Assembly: GCA_001899085.1 (NCBI GenBank)
Contig: MKVB01000002.1
Coordinates: 58,219-108,424, forward strand
Reading direction: 5' to 3'
DNA length: 50,206 bases
Origin: Devosia sp. 66-14
Lineage (GTDB): Bacteria; Pseudomonadota; Alphaproteobacteria; Rhizobiales; Devosiaceae
Positions 26,121-33,827 of the stretch are shown here, one piece after another (position 1 is the stretch's first letter; each line of letters begins with the position of its first letter). A program made the position numbers and the translations under genes. The notes beneath the pieces were generated by a model. It had not been told where the DNA came from. It saw only the letters and a list, made by a program, of their open reading frames with translations, and searched no databases.

Positions 26121-27089
26121 TTATCCCGCAAAACTCCGGATCGCCGCCGTCACCGCCTCGGTGATGCCCGGGTCGCTCAGCGAGTGGCCGGCAGTGTCGA
26201 CCACCCGCACTTCGGCATCGGTCCAGATCGCGGCCAGCGCATGCGCAGTGCGGGGTGGGCAGAGCAGGTCGTAGCGGCCCTGGACGATGATGCCGCGGAT
26301 GCCGGCGAGGCGGTGGGCGTTGGCCATGAGCTGATCGGGCGCCATGAAGCTGTCATGGCTGAAATAGTGGGCTTCCATCAGCGCGGTGGCGGGGATGCGG
26401 GACGAGGGCGAGAAATCGAGCCGCGTCGTCGCCGGACGCACTTCGGAGAGGATGCGCTCGGTGTCGCCATAGGCGCGGGCCGCGGGGCCATGCACTGCGA
26501 CATCGGGGTCGAGGATGCGGCGGAAATAGCTGTCGACCGGCGCGCGGCGCTCTTCCGGCGTCAGGAGGCTGAGAAAATCCTCGTAGAGCGCTGGGTAGAA
26601 GGTCGAGAGGCCGGTGCCGAAGGCCCAGTCGAGCTCAGTGCGGGTGCCGAGGAAGGTGGCGCGCAGCACGATGCCGAGCACGCGCTCGGGATGCGCCTCG
26701 GCATAGGCGAGCGCAAGTGTCGCTCCCCACGAGCCGCCGACCACGAGCCAGCGCTCGAAGCCAAAATGCTCACGGATCTGCTCCATGTCGGCGATCAGAT
26801 GCGCGGTGGTGTTGGCCTCGCGCGAGCGGGCCGGGGTGGAGCGACCGGCGCCGCGCTGATCGAACAGCACGGCGCGGAAGCGGCTGGGGTCGAAGAGCTG
26901 GCGATGCGCCGGCTGGCAGCCGCTGCCCGGGCCGCCATGCAGGTAGACGGCGGGGATGCCATCGGCAGCGCCAATGGTCTCGACATAGAGCTCGTGACCA
27001 TCGCCGACGCGGAGGCGGAGGGTGGTGAGGGCGGTGGGGGAGAGGTCGTCCACTGGAGTACTCGATGGTTCGCACCCACCGGTTGTCAT
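26121..27089 (-). CDS. pip: Prolyl aminopeptidase (proline iminopeptidase)
   Basis: Up to 322 residues; an alpha/beta hydrolase of peptidase family S33 that removes N-terminal proline. Visible: AVYLHGGPGSGCQP (oxyanion region), VLFDQRGAGRSTP, nucleophile elbow VVGGSWGATLAL (Ser120), acid in IVQGRYDLLCPP and His in VDTAGHSLSDPG. The ATG at 27089 lies inside a palindromic repeat, so the repeat supplies the first residues. The GTG at 27053 (protein beginning VDDLSPTALTTLRLRVGDGHELY) gives 310 residues, the usual family length, and may be the true or original start. It stands alone between repeats. Confidence 0.93.
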   Translation of the reverse strand: MTTGGCEPSSTPVDDLSPTALTTLRLRVGDGHELYVETIGAADGIPAVYLHGGPGSGCQPAHRQLFDPSRFRAVLFDQRGAGRSTPARSREANTTAHLIADMEQIREHFGFERWLVVGGSWGATLALAYAEAHPERVLGIVLRATFLGTRTELDWAFGTGLSTFYPALYEDFLSLLTPEERRAPVDSYFRRILDPDVAVHGPAARAYGDTERILSEVRPATTRLDFSPSSRIPATALMEAHYFSHDSFMAPDQLMANAHRLAGIRGIIVQGRYDLLCPPRTAHALAAIWTDAEVRVVDTAGHSLSDPGITEAVTAAIRSFAG

Positions 27090-27163
27090 CCCTGCGAAGG
27101 CAGGGACCCAACTCTCGGCTGGCGCGGGCTGTGAAATGGGTCCCAGCTTTCGCTGGGATGACG
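27084..27163. repeat. Nested palindromic repeat (GTCATCCC...GGGACCCA type), copy 2
   Basis: Arms at 27084-27110 and 27137-27163 are imperfect inverse copies and match the element at 17981-18060 in length (80 bases) and loop size. It lies between pqqE and the peptidase gene and supplies the peptidase ATG. Confidence 0.85.
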
Positions 27164-27215
27164 GCCGGTGCTTGTGGTTAGCACGCAGCCAGAGCTTTGG
27201 CTCCTGGCACCTGCC

Positions 27216-28415
27216 TCACAGTTCCTGCTGTTCCGGCTCCAGCGTGCCGCCCGCGAAGTTGCGGTAGATATAGCGGTTGGTTCCCGTAGCAGACTCCTGT
27301 TCCGCCGTCCTGAAGATCTCGTGATGGCGTGGCGACAGGCTGCAGGCGGGGTCGGTGTTGGCGGCGCTGCCGGTCAGCGCGAAGGCCTGGCAACGGCAGC
27401 CGCCGAAATCGAGTTCCTTGAAGGCGCAGCTCTGGCACGGCTCGGGCATCCAGCCGGTGCCGCGGTAGCGGTTGAAGGCGTCGGAGTTCTGCCAGATCCA
27501 GGCGATCGAGTGGTTGGAGCGGACGCTCTCGAAATCGAGTTCGGTGATGGTTTCCGCGGCGTGGCAGGGCAGCACCTTGCCGGCAGGAGTGATGTTGAAG
27601 AACTGCCGGCCCCAGCCGCCCATGCATTTCTTCGGGCGGTCGGCATAATAGTCGGGGACGACATAGTCGATGTCGAGAATGCCCCTGAGGCGCGCGGTCG
27701 CCTCCTCGACGATGCGGGTGGCTTCATCGATCTGGGCGATGGTCGGCATCAGCGCGGCGCGGTTCTTCAGCGCCCAGCCGTAATACTGGACGTTCGCCAC
27801 CTCGATGCGGTCGGCATCGAGCGCCACGGCCATGTCGATCATGCCGGGGAGCTGGTGGAGGTTCTGCCGGTGCATCACCGCGTTGACGGTCAGCGGCAGG
27901 CCGAGCTCGCGGGCCCAGCCGGCGGCTTCCAATTTCTTCGAATGCCCCTTGAAGCCGGCGATGCGGTTGGCGAGTTCGGGTTCGTTCCCCTGAAAACTGA
28001 TCTGGATGTGGCAGAGCCCGGCATCGGCCAGCGCCTCGAGCTTGTCGCGGCTCAGCAGCACCGCCGAAGTGATGAGGTTGGAATAGAGCCCGAGCTCGGT
28101 GGCATGCCGGATCAGCTCGGCAAGATCCTTGCGCACGGTCGGCTCGCCACCGGAAAAATGCACCTGCAGCACGCCGATCTCGGCCAGTTCGGTCAGCACC
28201 TTCTTCCATTCGTCGGTGGTGAGCTCGTTGCCGGCGCGCTCCATCTCGACCGGGTTGGAGCAGTAACCGCATTGCAGCGGACAGCGATGGGTGAGCTCGA
28301 GCAGCACGGCGAGCGGAATGCCGTAGCTCTCGGCAACGGATTTCTGTTCGAGGATGGCGAGGCCATCGGTCGGATCGGCAAAGACCGGGCTGGTGTCGAG
28401 GAGAGTGGGGCTCAT
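27216..28415 (-). CDS. pqqE: PQQ synthesis radical SAM enzyme PqqE
   Basis: 399 residues. PqqE links the Glu and Tyr side chains of the PqqA peptide by a new C-C bond, the first step of pyrroloquinoline quinone synthesis. The radical SAM CxxxCxxC motif is HRCPLQCGYC (Cys45, Cys49, Cys52), followed by VHFSGGEPTVRKDL (SAM-binding GGEP). The C-terminal SPASM domain holds the auxiliary Fe-S cysteines (LPCHAAE; CQSCAFKELDFGGCRCQAF; DPACSLSP). Its ATG overlaps the pqqD stop (ATGA), and it is the last gene of the operon. A repeat element follows. Confidence 0.97.
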   Translation of the reverse strand: MSPTLLDTSPVFADPTDGLAILEQKSVAESYGIPLAVLLELTHRCPLQCGYCSNPVEMERAGNELTTDEWKKVLTELAEIGVLQVHFSGGEPTVRKDLAELIRHATELGLYSNLITSAVLLSRDKLEALADAGLCHIQISFQGNEPELANRIAGFKGHSKKLEAAGWARELGLPLTVNAVMHRQNLHQLPGMIDMAVALDADRIEVANVQYYGWALKNRAALMPTIAQIDEATRIVEEATARLRGILDIDYVVPDYYADRPKKCMGGWGRQFFNITPAGKVLPCHAAETITELDFESVRSNHSIAWIWQNSDAFNRYRGTGWMPEPCQSCAFKELDFGGCRCQAFALTGSAANTDPACSLSPRHHEIFRTAEQESATGTNRYIYRNFAGGTLEPEQQEL

Positions 28416-28741
28416 GGCACGGCCTTTCGGGCTTCGACCACGAAGCCGGAGCCGGCGAGGTCCTGCAGCATGGCGATGACGTCGGCGCCGATCTCTTCGC
28501 GCGGGGCCGCGTAGGCCTCGGCGAGCTGGTCGATGATAGCAGCGACGCTGCGCTGGCCGTCGCAGAGCTGCAGGATCTCGACGGCGATCTCGTCAGGCGC
28601 CATGACGCGCTCGGGCACCAGCAGCACCCAGCGCTGGCGCGCCTCGTCGTAGCGCAGCCGGGTGCCGCGGGCGAGGGTGGGGATACTGTCCTCGGCAACG
28701 ATCAGCCGGCGGCGGGCGGCGGGCGCGGTGACGGCGGTCAT
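28412..28741 (-). CDS. pqqD: PQQ synthesis chaperone PqqD
   Basis: 109 residues from the ATG at 28741. PqqD binds the PqqA peptide and presents it to PqqE. Family text is clear: PTLARGTRLRYDEARQRWVLLVPERVM, AVEILQLCDGQRSVAAIIDQLAEAYAAPREEIGADVIAMLQDLAGSGFV. It is slightly longer than usual (~90) because of an N-terminal A/R-rich stretch. Start and stop overlap the stop of pqqC and the start of pqqE, both as ATGA, so all three are coupled. Confidence 0.95.
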   Translation of the reverse strand: MTAVTAPAARRRLIVAEDSIPTLARGTRLRYDEARQRWVLLVPERVMAPDEIAVEILQLCDGQRSVAAIIDQLAEAYAAPREEIGADVIAMLQDLAGSGFVVEARKAVP

Positions 28742-29502
28742 GGCGTGGCCGGAACGAAAGCGCCGGGCGGCACATGGCCCTCGACATAGGCGTGGTAGAG
28801 CGCGTCGAGCTGCACCCACAGCACATTGGTCTTGAAGATCAGCGCGTTGCAGACCAGCTGGCGCTCGTAGGGCGTTCGGGCGTGCTGCTTGACGTAGTTC
28901 AGGGCGAACTCGGAGTCGCGCGGCGCCTGGGTCAGCCGGCGGCTGAAATAGCTCATCACCTCGGGGTTCACGAAGTCATAGTGCTTCAGCATGCCCGAGA
29001 TGCGCTCCTCGTGCAGGTTCGGCGCAAACAGCTCGGTGAGCGAGGAGGCGATGGCCTCGAGCGGCGATTTCTCGCGCACGAAATGCACATAGGCTTCGAC
29101 GGCGAAGCGGGTGGCCGGCAGAATGCCTTCGGCGCGCTCGACATAGTCGGTGTCGAGGCCAAGCCCCTCGGTGAGCTTGATCCAGCGCTCGATACCACCT
29201 TCGGTGCCGATATCGCCGTCATGGTCGGAAATGCGGTGGCGCCACTCGATGCGGGTGTCGCGATCGCGGAAGCGCGAGATCACCACAGCGTCCTTTATCG
29301 GGATGGTCGACTGGTAATAGTAGCGGTTGAGCGCCCAGGCCTGCACCTGGCCCTTGCTGAGCTTGCCGCCATGCAGCAGGCCGTGGAACGGGTGGAGGCT
29401 GTGGTAGCGGGTGGCGCCGATGAAGCGCAACTGCTCCTCGAGCTGCTCGGGCGTGTCGAGCGGCGCGTCGGCCGGGACCGAGAAGGCGGTGAGTGCGGTC
29501 AT
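28738..29502 (-). CDS. pqqC: Pyrroloquinoline-quinone synthase PqqC
   Basis: 254 residues from the ATG at 29502, which overlaps the pqqB stop. PqqC carries out the last ring closure and eight-electron oxidation to PQQ with oxygen and no cofactor. The heme-oxygenase-like helical fold is recognisable: YHSLHPFHGLLHGGKLSKGQVQAWALNRYYYQSTIPIKDA, WRHRISDHDGD, EAYVHFVREKSPLEAIASSLTELFAP and VLWVQLDALYHAYVEG. The His, Arg and Tyr residues of the active site fall within these stretches. Length agrees with the family. Confidence 0.97.
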   Translation of the reverse strand: MTALTAFSVPADAPLDTPEQLEEQLRFIGATRYHSLHPFHGLLHGGKLSKGQVQAWALNRYYYQSTIPIKDAVVISRFRDRDTRIEWRHRISDHDGDIGTEGGIERWIKLTEGLGLDTDYVERAEGILPATRFAVEAYVHFVREKSPLEAIASSLTELFAPNLHEERISGMLKHYDFVNPEVMSYFSRRLTQAPRDSEFALNYVKQHARTPYERQLVCNALIFKTNVLWVQLDALYHAYVEGHVPPGAFVPATP

Positions 29503-30401
29503 AGCGTGATCTCCATCCCGTCGGCCGGAATCTGCCAACCGGCCTGTTCCACCGCCTGACGCTCGGGGGCGCCGGGCATCAGGGCGGGGTTCGAATTGTT
29601 GATGTGCAGGAAGATTTTCCTGATGATCCCGAGGTTTTCGAGGGTGGGCATGGCGGCGGCCATGGCCATGTGGCCCATGCGCCGGCCGGTCTTCTGGCTG
29701 AGGCCCTGGCGGATCATCTCGTCATCGGTGAACAGCGTACCGTCGAAGAACACCAGTCTGGCGCCGCGCAGATAGGTCTCGACCGCTGGGGTCAGCGCCG
29801 CGCAGGCGGCGAGGAAGACGAAGCTCTCGTCGCTCGCCTTGTCGCGAATGACGAAGCCGAGCGTGTCGCCATCTTCGTTGGCGCTGGTGTCCTCGACGAA
29901 CAGGGCCGCCTTGCCGGGCGCGACAAAGGGCAGAATCTCGAGACCGGACGGCGTGCCATCGGGCAGTTGCGGTTCGAACGCGACATCCGCCTCGATCGGA
30001 CGGCGCGGCACGAGATTGCGCTTCAGCACGTTGAAGATCGGGTTGGCATCGAGCAGATCGAGCACGCGCCGGTGCCCGTAAAGGTTGAACGCGGCGCCCT
30101 CGCGCAGGGTCAGCAGCCCGGCGATGGCATCCACTTCGCCGTTCGTCAGGATGACGCCGGCGACGGGGCTGTGGCGCAGGGCACGCGGGTGGAGGGCAGG
30201 GGTCTCGGTGAGCTGCTGGCGCAGGTCGGGCGAGGCGTTGATCAGGAACCAGTGCTCCTGGTCGGCGCTGATGGCGATCGAGGCTTGCGTCGCCCGGAGC
30301 TCGGCGTGGCTGGTGCGAGCGGCACAACAGTTGTCGCAGCCGCAATTCCATTGCGGCACTCCGCCACCCGCCGCGGTTCCCAGGACAATTATGCTGAGCA
30401 T
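29499..30401 (-). CDS. pqqB: PQQ biosynthesis protein PqqB (metallo-hydrolase fold)
   Basis: 300 residues. A metallo-beta-lactamase-fold oxygenase that hydroxylates the tyrosine part of the PQQ intermediate. The N-terminus VLGTAAGGGVPQWNCGCDNC (to residue 25) includes the structural zinc cysteines Cys20, Cys22 and Cys25. LTNGEVDAIAGLLTLREG replaces the usual HxHxDH of this fold, as is normal for PqqB. The C-terminal FLHINNSNPAL and ERQAVEQAGWQIPADGMEI are family marks. It starts 32 bases after pqqA. Confidence 0.96.
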   Translation of the reverse strand: MLSIIVLGTAAGGGVPQWNCGCDNCCAARTSHAELRATQASIAISADQEHWFLINASPDLRQQLTETPALHPRALRHSPVAGVILTNGEVDAIAGLLTLREGAAFNLYGHRRVLDLLDANPIFNVLKRNLVPRRPIEADVAFEPQLPDGTPSGLEILPFVAPGKAALFVEDTSANEDGDTLGFVIRDKASDESFVFLAACAALTPAVETYLRGARLVFFDGTLFTDDEMIRQGLSQKTGRRMGHMAMAAAMPTLENLGIIRKIFLHINNSNPALMPGAPERQAVEQAGWQIPADGMEITL

Positions 30402-30432
30402 GAGGCCCGTCCCCGCGGCAGGATCGACGTGA

Positions 30433-30516
30433 TTACTTGCGGGTCGCGCAAGCGTACATGTTGATTTCCATGCTCACCGGCACTTCGACCAGCTTGGGCT
30501 TCTTCCAGGACTTCAT
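30433..30516 (-). CDS. pqqA: PQQ precursor peptide PqqA
   Basis: 27 codons, ATG at 30516 to TAA at 30433. The peptide reads MKSWKKPKLVEVPVSMEINM then YACATRK. Glu17 and Tyr21 have the exact ExxxY spacing of the two residues that become PQQ, and the basic, Lys/Trp-rich N-terminus is typical. A good ribosome site (GAGGAGAA) lies 5-12 bases upstream. It is the first gene of the pqqABCDE operon and too short for ordinary gene-length cutoffs. Confidence 0.95.
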   Translation of the reverse strand: MKSWKKPKLVEVPVSMEINMYACATRK

Positions 30517-30536
30517 TTGGAGTTCTCCTCACAGTG

Positions 30537-30553
30537 CGCGGCTTGGTGCCGCG
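30537..30553 (-). other. Hairpin in the pqqA leader
   Basis: CGCGGC-N5-GCCGCG forms a 6-bp stem about 20 bases before the pqqA ATG and upstream of its ribosome site. It could stabilise or regulate the leader; no T-run follows. Confidence 0.4.
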
Positions 30554-30587
30554 AGGAGGAGTTTAGGGAGAACGCTCGGGCCCGCAC

Positions 30588-30604
30588 TCTATCATGCTGA
30601 TAGA
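30588..30604. promoter_or_regulatory. Candidate LysR-type operator upstream of pqqA
   Basis: TCTATCA-TGC-TGATAGA is a perfect 7-bp inverted repeat, and it also reads ATC-N9-GAT (30591-30605), the box used by some LysR regulators. It lies 72-88 bases before the pqqA ATG, 13 bases beyond the stop of the LysR gene. Confidence 0.5.
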
Positions 30605-30617
30605 TAAGGCCTATTGG

Positions 30618-31679
30618 TTAGAGTTCGGAGAGAGGGGCACGGTTGAGGAAGGCCGGAGTGGGGCGGATGCCGGGCAGCGCCAGGGCTTCGCCCGCCGCCT
30701 GCAGCGTGTCGATCAGCGTGGCGTAGGGCTCCTGCCGGCGGTATTGCGAGGCAATGAGCGCGACGATGCGGCGGGCATCGGCGTTGATGCGATAGAGCCG
30801 GACCCCGTCGAGCGAAGTGCTGCCGCTGACCGTCGAGAGCGCCGGCGCGAGGCAGATGCCGGAGCCGGCGCGGACCAGCCCGATGGCCACCTCGAAGCTG
30901 CGGCACTGGGCGACGACGCGATGCTCGGGGAGCATCTGGTCGTACCAGTCGGCGACCCGCTTGGCGTGCTGGGTGCCGAAGATGAACTGGATCGAGCGGT
31001 TGAGCAGGGCCCAATCCGACGGCGCCAGCTGCCGCGGGTCGGTGATGTCGTCGAGCTCCAGCTGCTCGGGCACGACGAGCACATAGGGGTCTTCGATGAG
31101 CGGGATCTGCAGGAAGCCGACGCTCGCCTCGGCCACCGAGTTGGCGGCGAGCAGGCCGATATTGACGCGGCGGCCATAGAGCATTTCGAGGATATCGGCC
31201 GGGGCGCTCTCCTGGATGTCGAAATCGATATCGGGGAACTTGGCCTGCGTGCTGGTCAGCGCCGCCGGCAGCACGACCCGCAGGACCGAGTTGATGCCGG
31301 CGAGCCGCACGGTGACGCGCTGGCCGCCGCTGAACTGGCCGAGCCCATCCTCGAGGTCCTGCATGTTGCGCAGAATCTGCTCGGCGCGGGGCAGCAGGTA
31401 GGTGCCTGCCTCGGTGAGCGTCATTTCGTTGGAATGCCGGCGGAACAGCCGGGTGCCTACCGTGCTCTCGAGCTTGGACAGTTGCTGCGACAGCGAAGGC
31501 TGGGCGAGCCCCAGTTGCTTGGCGGCGCGGGTCAGCGTCTCGGAATGGGCAACGGCCCAGAAGATGCGCAGCTGGTGCAGCGTGATCTCGGGACGACGGA
31601 CACGCGGCGCATTGCGCGGTCGCGCCGTCTGCAGCAGCGCGGTGAGGTCCGTCGGGATGGTCCGATCATCGTCGGTCAT
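30618..31679 (-). CDS. LysR-family transcriptional regulator upstream of pqqA
   Basis: 353 residues, longer than the usual ~300 because of a ~30-residue N-terminal extension. The helix-turn-helix is at about 32-91 (LHQLRIFWAVAHSETLTRAAKQLGLAQPSLSQQLSKLE), followed by the linker helix and a two-lobe effector domain (TVRLAGINSVLRVVLPAALTSTQAKFPDIDFDIQE; RVNIGLLAANSV; GLVRAGSGICLAPAL). It is encoded on the same strand as pqqA and ends 101 bases before it. It is therefore a candidate regulator of PQQ synthesis, which is inference from position. A repeat element lies upstream of the gene. Confidence 0.92.
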   Translation of the reverse strand: MTDDDRTIPTDLTALLQTARPRNAPRVRRPEITLHQLRIFWAVAHSETLTRAAKQLGLAQPSLSQQLSKLESTVGTRLFRRHSNEMTLTEAGTYLLPRAEQILRNMQDLEDGLGQFSGGQRVTVRLAGINSVLRVVLPAALTSTQAKFPDIDFDIQESAPADILEMLYGRRVNIGLLAANSVAEASVGFLQIPLIEDPYVLVVPEQLELDDITDPRQLAPSDWALLNRSIQFIFGTQHAKRVADWYDQMLPEHRVVAQCRSFEVAIGLVRAGSGICLAPALSTVSGSTSLDGVRLYRINADARRIVALIASQYRRQEPYATLIDTLQAAGEALALPGIRPTPAFLNRAPLSEL

Positions 31680-31798
31680 GTCGCCATTCCTAGTTCAGGA
31701 AACGGCTTAACGCGAGAGGGCAGTCGGATGACCAATGAAGAGGATTGGAGGTAGGGCGGGGAGGAGTCGACCGATACAGATCGGCCGGTGCGAGAAAC

Positions 31799-31930
31799 GC
31801 ACCCCCCACCCTGTCCCTCCCCCGCAAGGGGGGAGGTGACCTTGTGGCTATTGCCTTCGTACCGCAGGCGCCGGTGTCAGTCGGAGCGTCTCCCTCCCCC
31901 TTGCGGGGAGGGGGCAGGGGTGGGGGTGCT
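31799..31930. repeat. CT-rich palindromic repeat, copy 5
   Basis: Left arm GCACCCCCCACCCTGTCCCTCC with CCCGCAAGGGGGGAGG, right arm CCTCCCCCTTGCGGGGAGGG ending GGGGTGGGGGTGC, about 130 bases overall. Same architecture as the other CT-rich copies. It lies between the start of the LysR gene and the end of the aminotransferase gene. Confidence 0.8.
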
Positions 31931-31958
31931 CTTCCCGCAGCAGCGCTGGTGGGCGAAC

Positions 31959-33311
31959 CTAGATCGTTCCCTTGGCCTTCAGTTCACGCACCGCGTCACG
32001 CATCGCATCCAGGGTGTCGTTGATCACCCCGGCATCGTGCTCGCTGGAGAGGAACCAGGCGCCGCGTTCGAGGGCGCGGACGCCGCGATACATCAGGGCG
32101 GTGGTGAGCGCGATGTAGGCAGGGCGGTTCATTTTGGCGAGATCGCGGAAATCGCGGGCCGGCTTGTCGAGGCCGAGGGCGACGTGGAAGACCTGCGGGA
32201 AGCCGACCACCGAAGCGGTGACGCCGGCCGAGGCGAAGATCTCCTTGAAGCCTTCCTGCAGCGCCGTGCCGGAAACGCCGATCTTCTTGTAGAGCGCCGG
32301 GGTCAGCGACTTCAGCGTCGCAGCGGTCGCCGCCATGGCGATCGGCTGGGCATTGTAGGTGCCGCCATGGACGACGCCACCGGAGGTGAACATGTCCATC
32401 AGGTCGGCGCGACCGGCAATGGCAGCCACCGGGAAGCCGTTGGCGATGGCCTTGCCGAAGGTGGAGAGGTCAGGGGTAACACCGAACAGTTCCTGCGCGC
32501 CGCCGGGGGCGAGGCGGAAGCCGGTGATGACTTCGTCGAAGATCAGGATGGTGCCGGTCCTGGTGCAGGCCTCGCGCACGCCTTCGAGGTAACCGGCCAG
32601 CGGGTGCACGGCACCCTGGTTGCACATCGCCGCTTCCATGATGACGGCGGCGATATCGCCTTGAGCCAGGCGCGCCTCGAGCAGTTCGAGATTGTTCCAG
32701 GGCAGGACGACCAGGGTATCGGCAGTGTCCTTGAGCTGGCCCTTCGAGCCGATGACCGGGGTCGGCGCATCGGCGGGGCCGGCCGCGTCGAGGGCCGGAG
32801 CGGTCGACCACAGCACGTTGTCGAACCAGCCGTGATAGTGGCCTTCGAACTTCAGGATCTTGGTGCGGCCGGTGGCGGCGCGGGCAAGGCGCATCGCCGC
32901 CTGGTCGACCTCGGAGCCGGAGGAGCCGAAGCGCATGCGCTCGGCCGACGGCACCAGTTCGCAGACGAGGCGCGCGGCTTCCGCTTCGATCGCGGTCTGG
33001 CCGGCGAACAGGATGCCGTTGTCGATCTGCGACTTCACCGCATCGACCAGCGCCTGCGGCTTGTGGCCGAGGATCATCGGGCCCATGCCGAGATAGTAGT
33101 CGATCAGCCTGTTGCCATCGACGTCGTAGAGATAGGCGCCTTCGCCACGCTCGAACACCAGCGGGGTGGGCGAGATGTTGAGGCGGAAATTGCTGTTCAC
33201 GCCGCCGGAGATCCACTGCGAGTTGGTGCGGATCGCCTCGACGGATTTATCGAAGCTGAGCGGGCGCGACGCTGAAGCAGCCGCGGGTGCGGCGGGGGAT
33301 GTAACGGTCAA
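31959..33311 (-). CDS. Class III PLP aminotransferase (glutamate-1-semialdehyde aminomutase-like)
   Basis: 450 residues. The start chosen is a TTG at 33311 with GAGGAG about 7 bases upstream; the frame extends to another TTG at 33326, which lies over the ribosome site. The fold type I PLP enzyme is clear: NRLIDYYLGMGPMILGHKP, FGSSGSEVDQAAMRLARAATGR (phosphate site), KFEGHYHGWFD, LIFDEVITGFR (Asp259) and the Schiff-base lysine Lys287 in STFGKAIANGFP. It resembles glutamate-1-semialdehyde aminomutase. However, its place in a catabolic operon with IclR, M81 peptidase and RidA genes points to transamination or amino-group shift of an amino acid rather than heme synthesis. GSEVD in place of the common GSEAT is a small difference at the substrate site. 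Confidence 0.9.
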   Translation of the reverse strand: MTVTSPAAPAAASASRPLSFDKSVEAIRTNSQWISGGVNSNFRLNISPTPLVFERGEGAYLYDVDGNRLIDYYLGMGPMILGHKPQALVDAVKSQIDNGILFAGQTAIEAEAARLVCELVPSAERMRFGSSGSEVDQAAMRLARAATGRTKILKFEGHYHGWFDNVLWSTAPALDAAGPADAPTPVIGSKGQLKDTADTLVVLPWNNLELLEARLAQGDIAAVIMEAAMCNQGAVHPLAGYLEGVREACTRTGTILIFDEVITGFRLAPGGAQELFGVTPDLSTFGKAIANGFPVAAIAGRADLMDMFTSGGVVHGGTYNAQPIAMAATAATLKSLTPALYKKIGVSGTALQEGFKEIFASAGVTASVVGFPQVFHVALGLDKPARDFRDLAKMNRPAYIALTTALMYRGVRALERGAWFLSSEHDAGVINDTLDAMRDAVRELKAKGTI

Positions 33312-33422
33312 CGCGGGACTCCTCAATTCTTCTAGTCCAAGTGGCCCGACGGCCTGAAAGTTGTAAATGGCCGCCGGTTTCGCGAGGCGAAAAAATGGGC
33401 GGAAAGCCGATAAAGCCGGCAG

Positions 33423-33809
33423 TTATGCTTTGCTGTTCTTGGTGACCGCAATGCAGTCGATCTCGTAACGCAGCGCTGCCCCGAGGCAATTGGTGATGGT
33501 GGTGCGGGCCGGGAACGGCGCCTGGAAATACTCGGGATAGATCCGGTTGTAGAGCGCGAGATCGGCATCGTCGCGCACGTAGTTGCGGGTCTGCACCACA
33601 TGGGCGAGGTCGCTGCCGGCATCCTCGAGCACCTTGCGCAGGTTCTCGATCGAGCGGCGCATTTCGCCCTCGAAACTGTCCGAGACGATCTTGCCGGTCG
33701 CATCGACCGAAGCCTGGCCGGACACGAAGATCAACTCGCCGACCTTGGTGGCCGGGCTGAACGGCAGATGCGAGCGCGGGGTATCCGGCGCGCTGGGATA
33801 TTCGATCAT
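33423..33809 (-). CDS. RidA-family enamine/imine deaminase
   Basis: 128 residues, full length. RidA proteins hydrolyse reactive enamine/imine intermediates released by PLP enzymes. Visible: GELIFVSGQASVDATGKIV, MRRSIENLRKVLEDAGSDLAHVVQTRNYVRD and the signature PFPARTTITNCLGAALRYEIDCIAV, with the active-site Arg in PAR. It lies 18 bases after the M81 gene and 111 bases before the aminotransferase. This partnership fits clean-up of intermediates made by the PLP enzymes of this locus. Confidence 0.93.
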   Translation of the reverse strand: MIEYPSAPDTPRSHLPFSPATKVGELIFVSGQASVDATGKIVSDSFEGEMRRSIENLRKVLEDAGSDLAHVVQTRNYVRDDADLALYNRIYPEYFQAPFPARTTITNCLGAALRYEIDCIAVTKNSKA

Positions 33810-33827
33810 GATGGGCTCCAGGAAATC

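Noticed and set aside
31959-33311. hemL (heme-pathway glutamate-1-semialdehyde aminomutase)
   Set aside because: Similarity is at family level, but the gene sits in a catabolic operon and the substrate-site text differs (GSEVD), so the heme name is not used.
33378-33400. Hairpin TTTCGC-GAG-GCGAAA near the RidA gene as a terminator
   Set aside because: On the transcribed minus strand the T-run comes before, not after, the stem, and the stem is only 6 bp.
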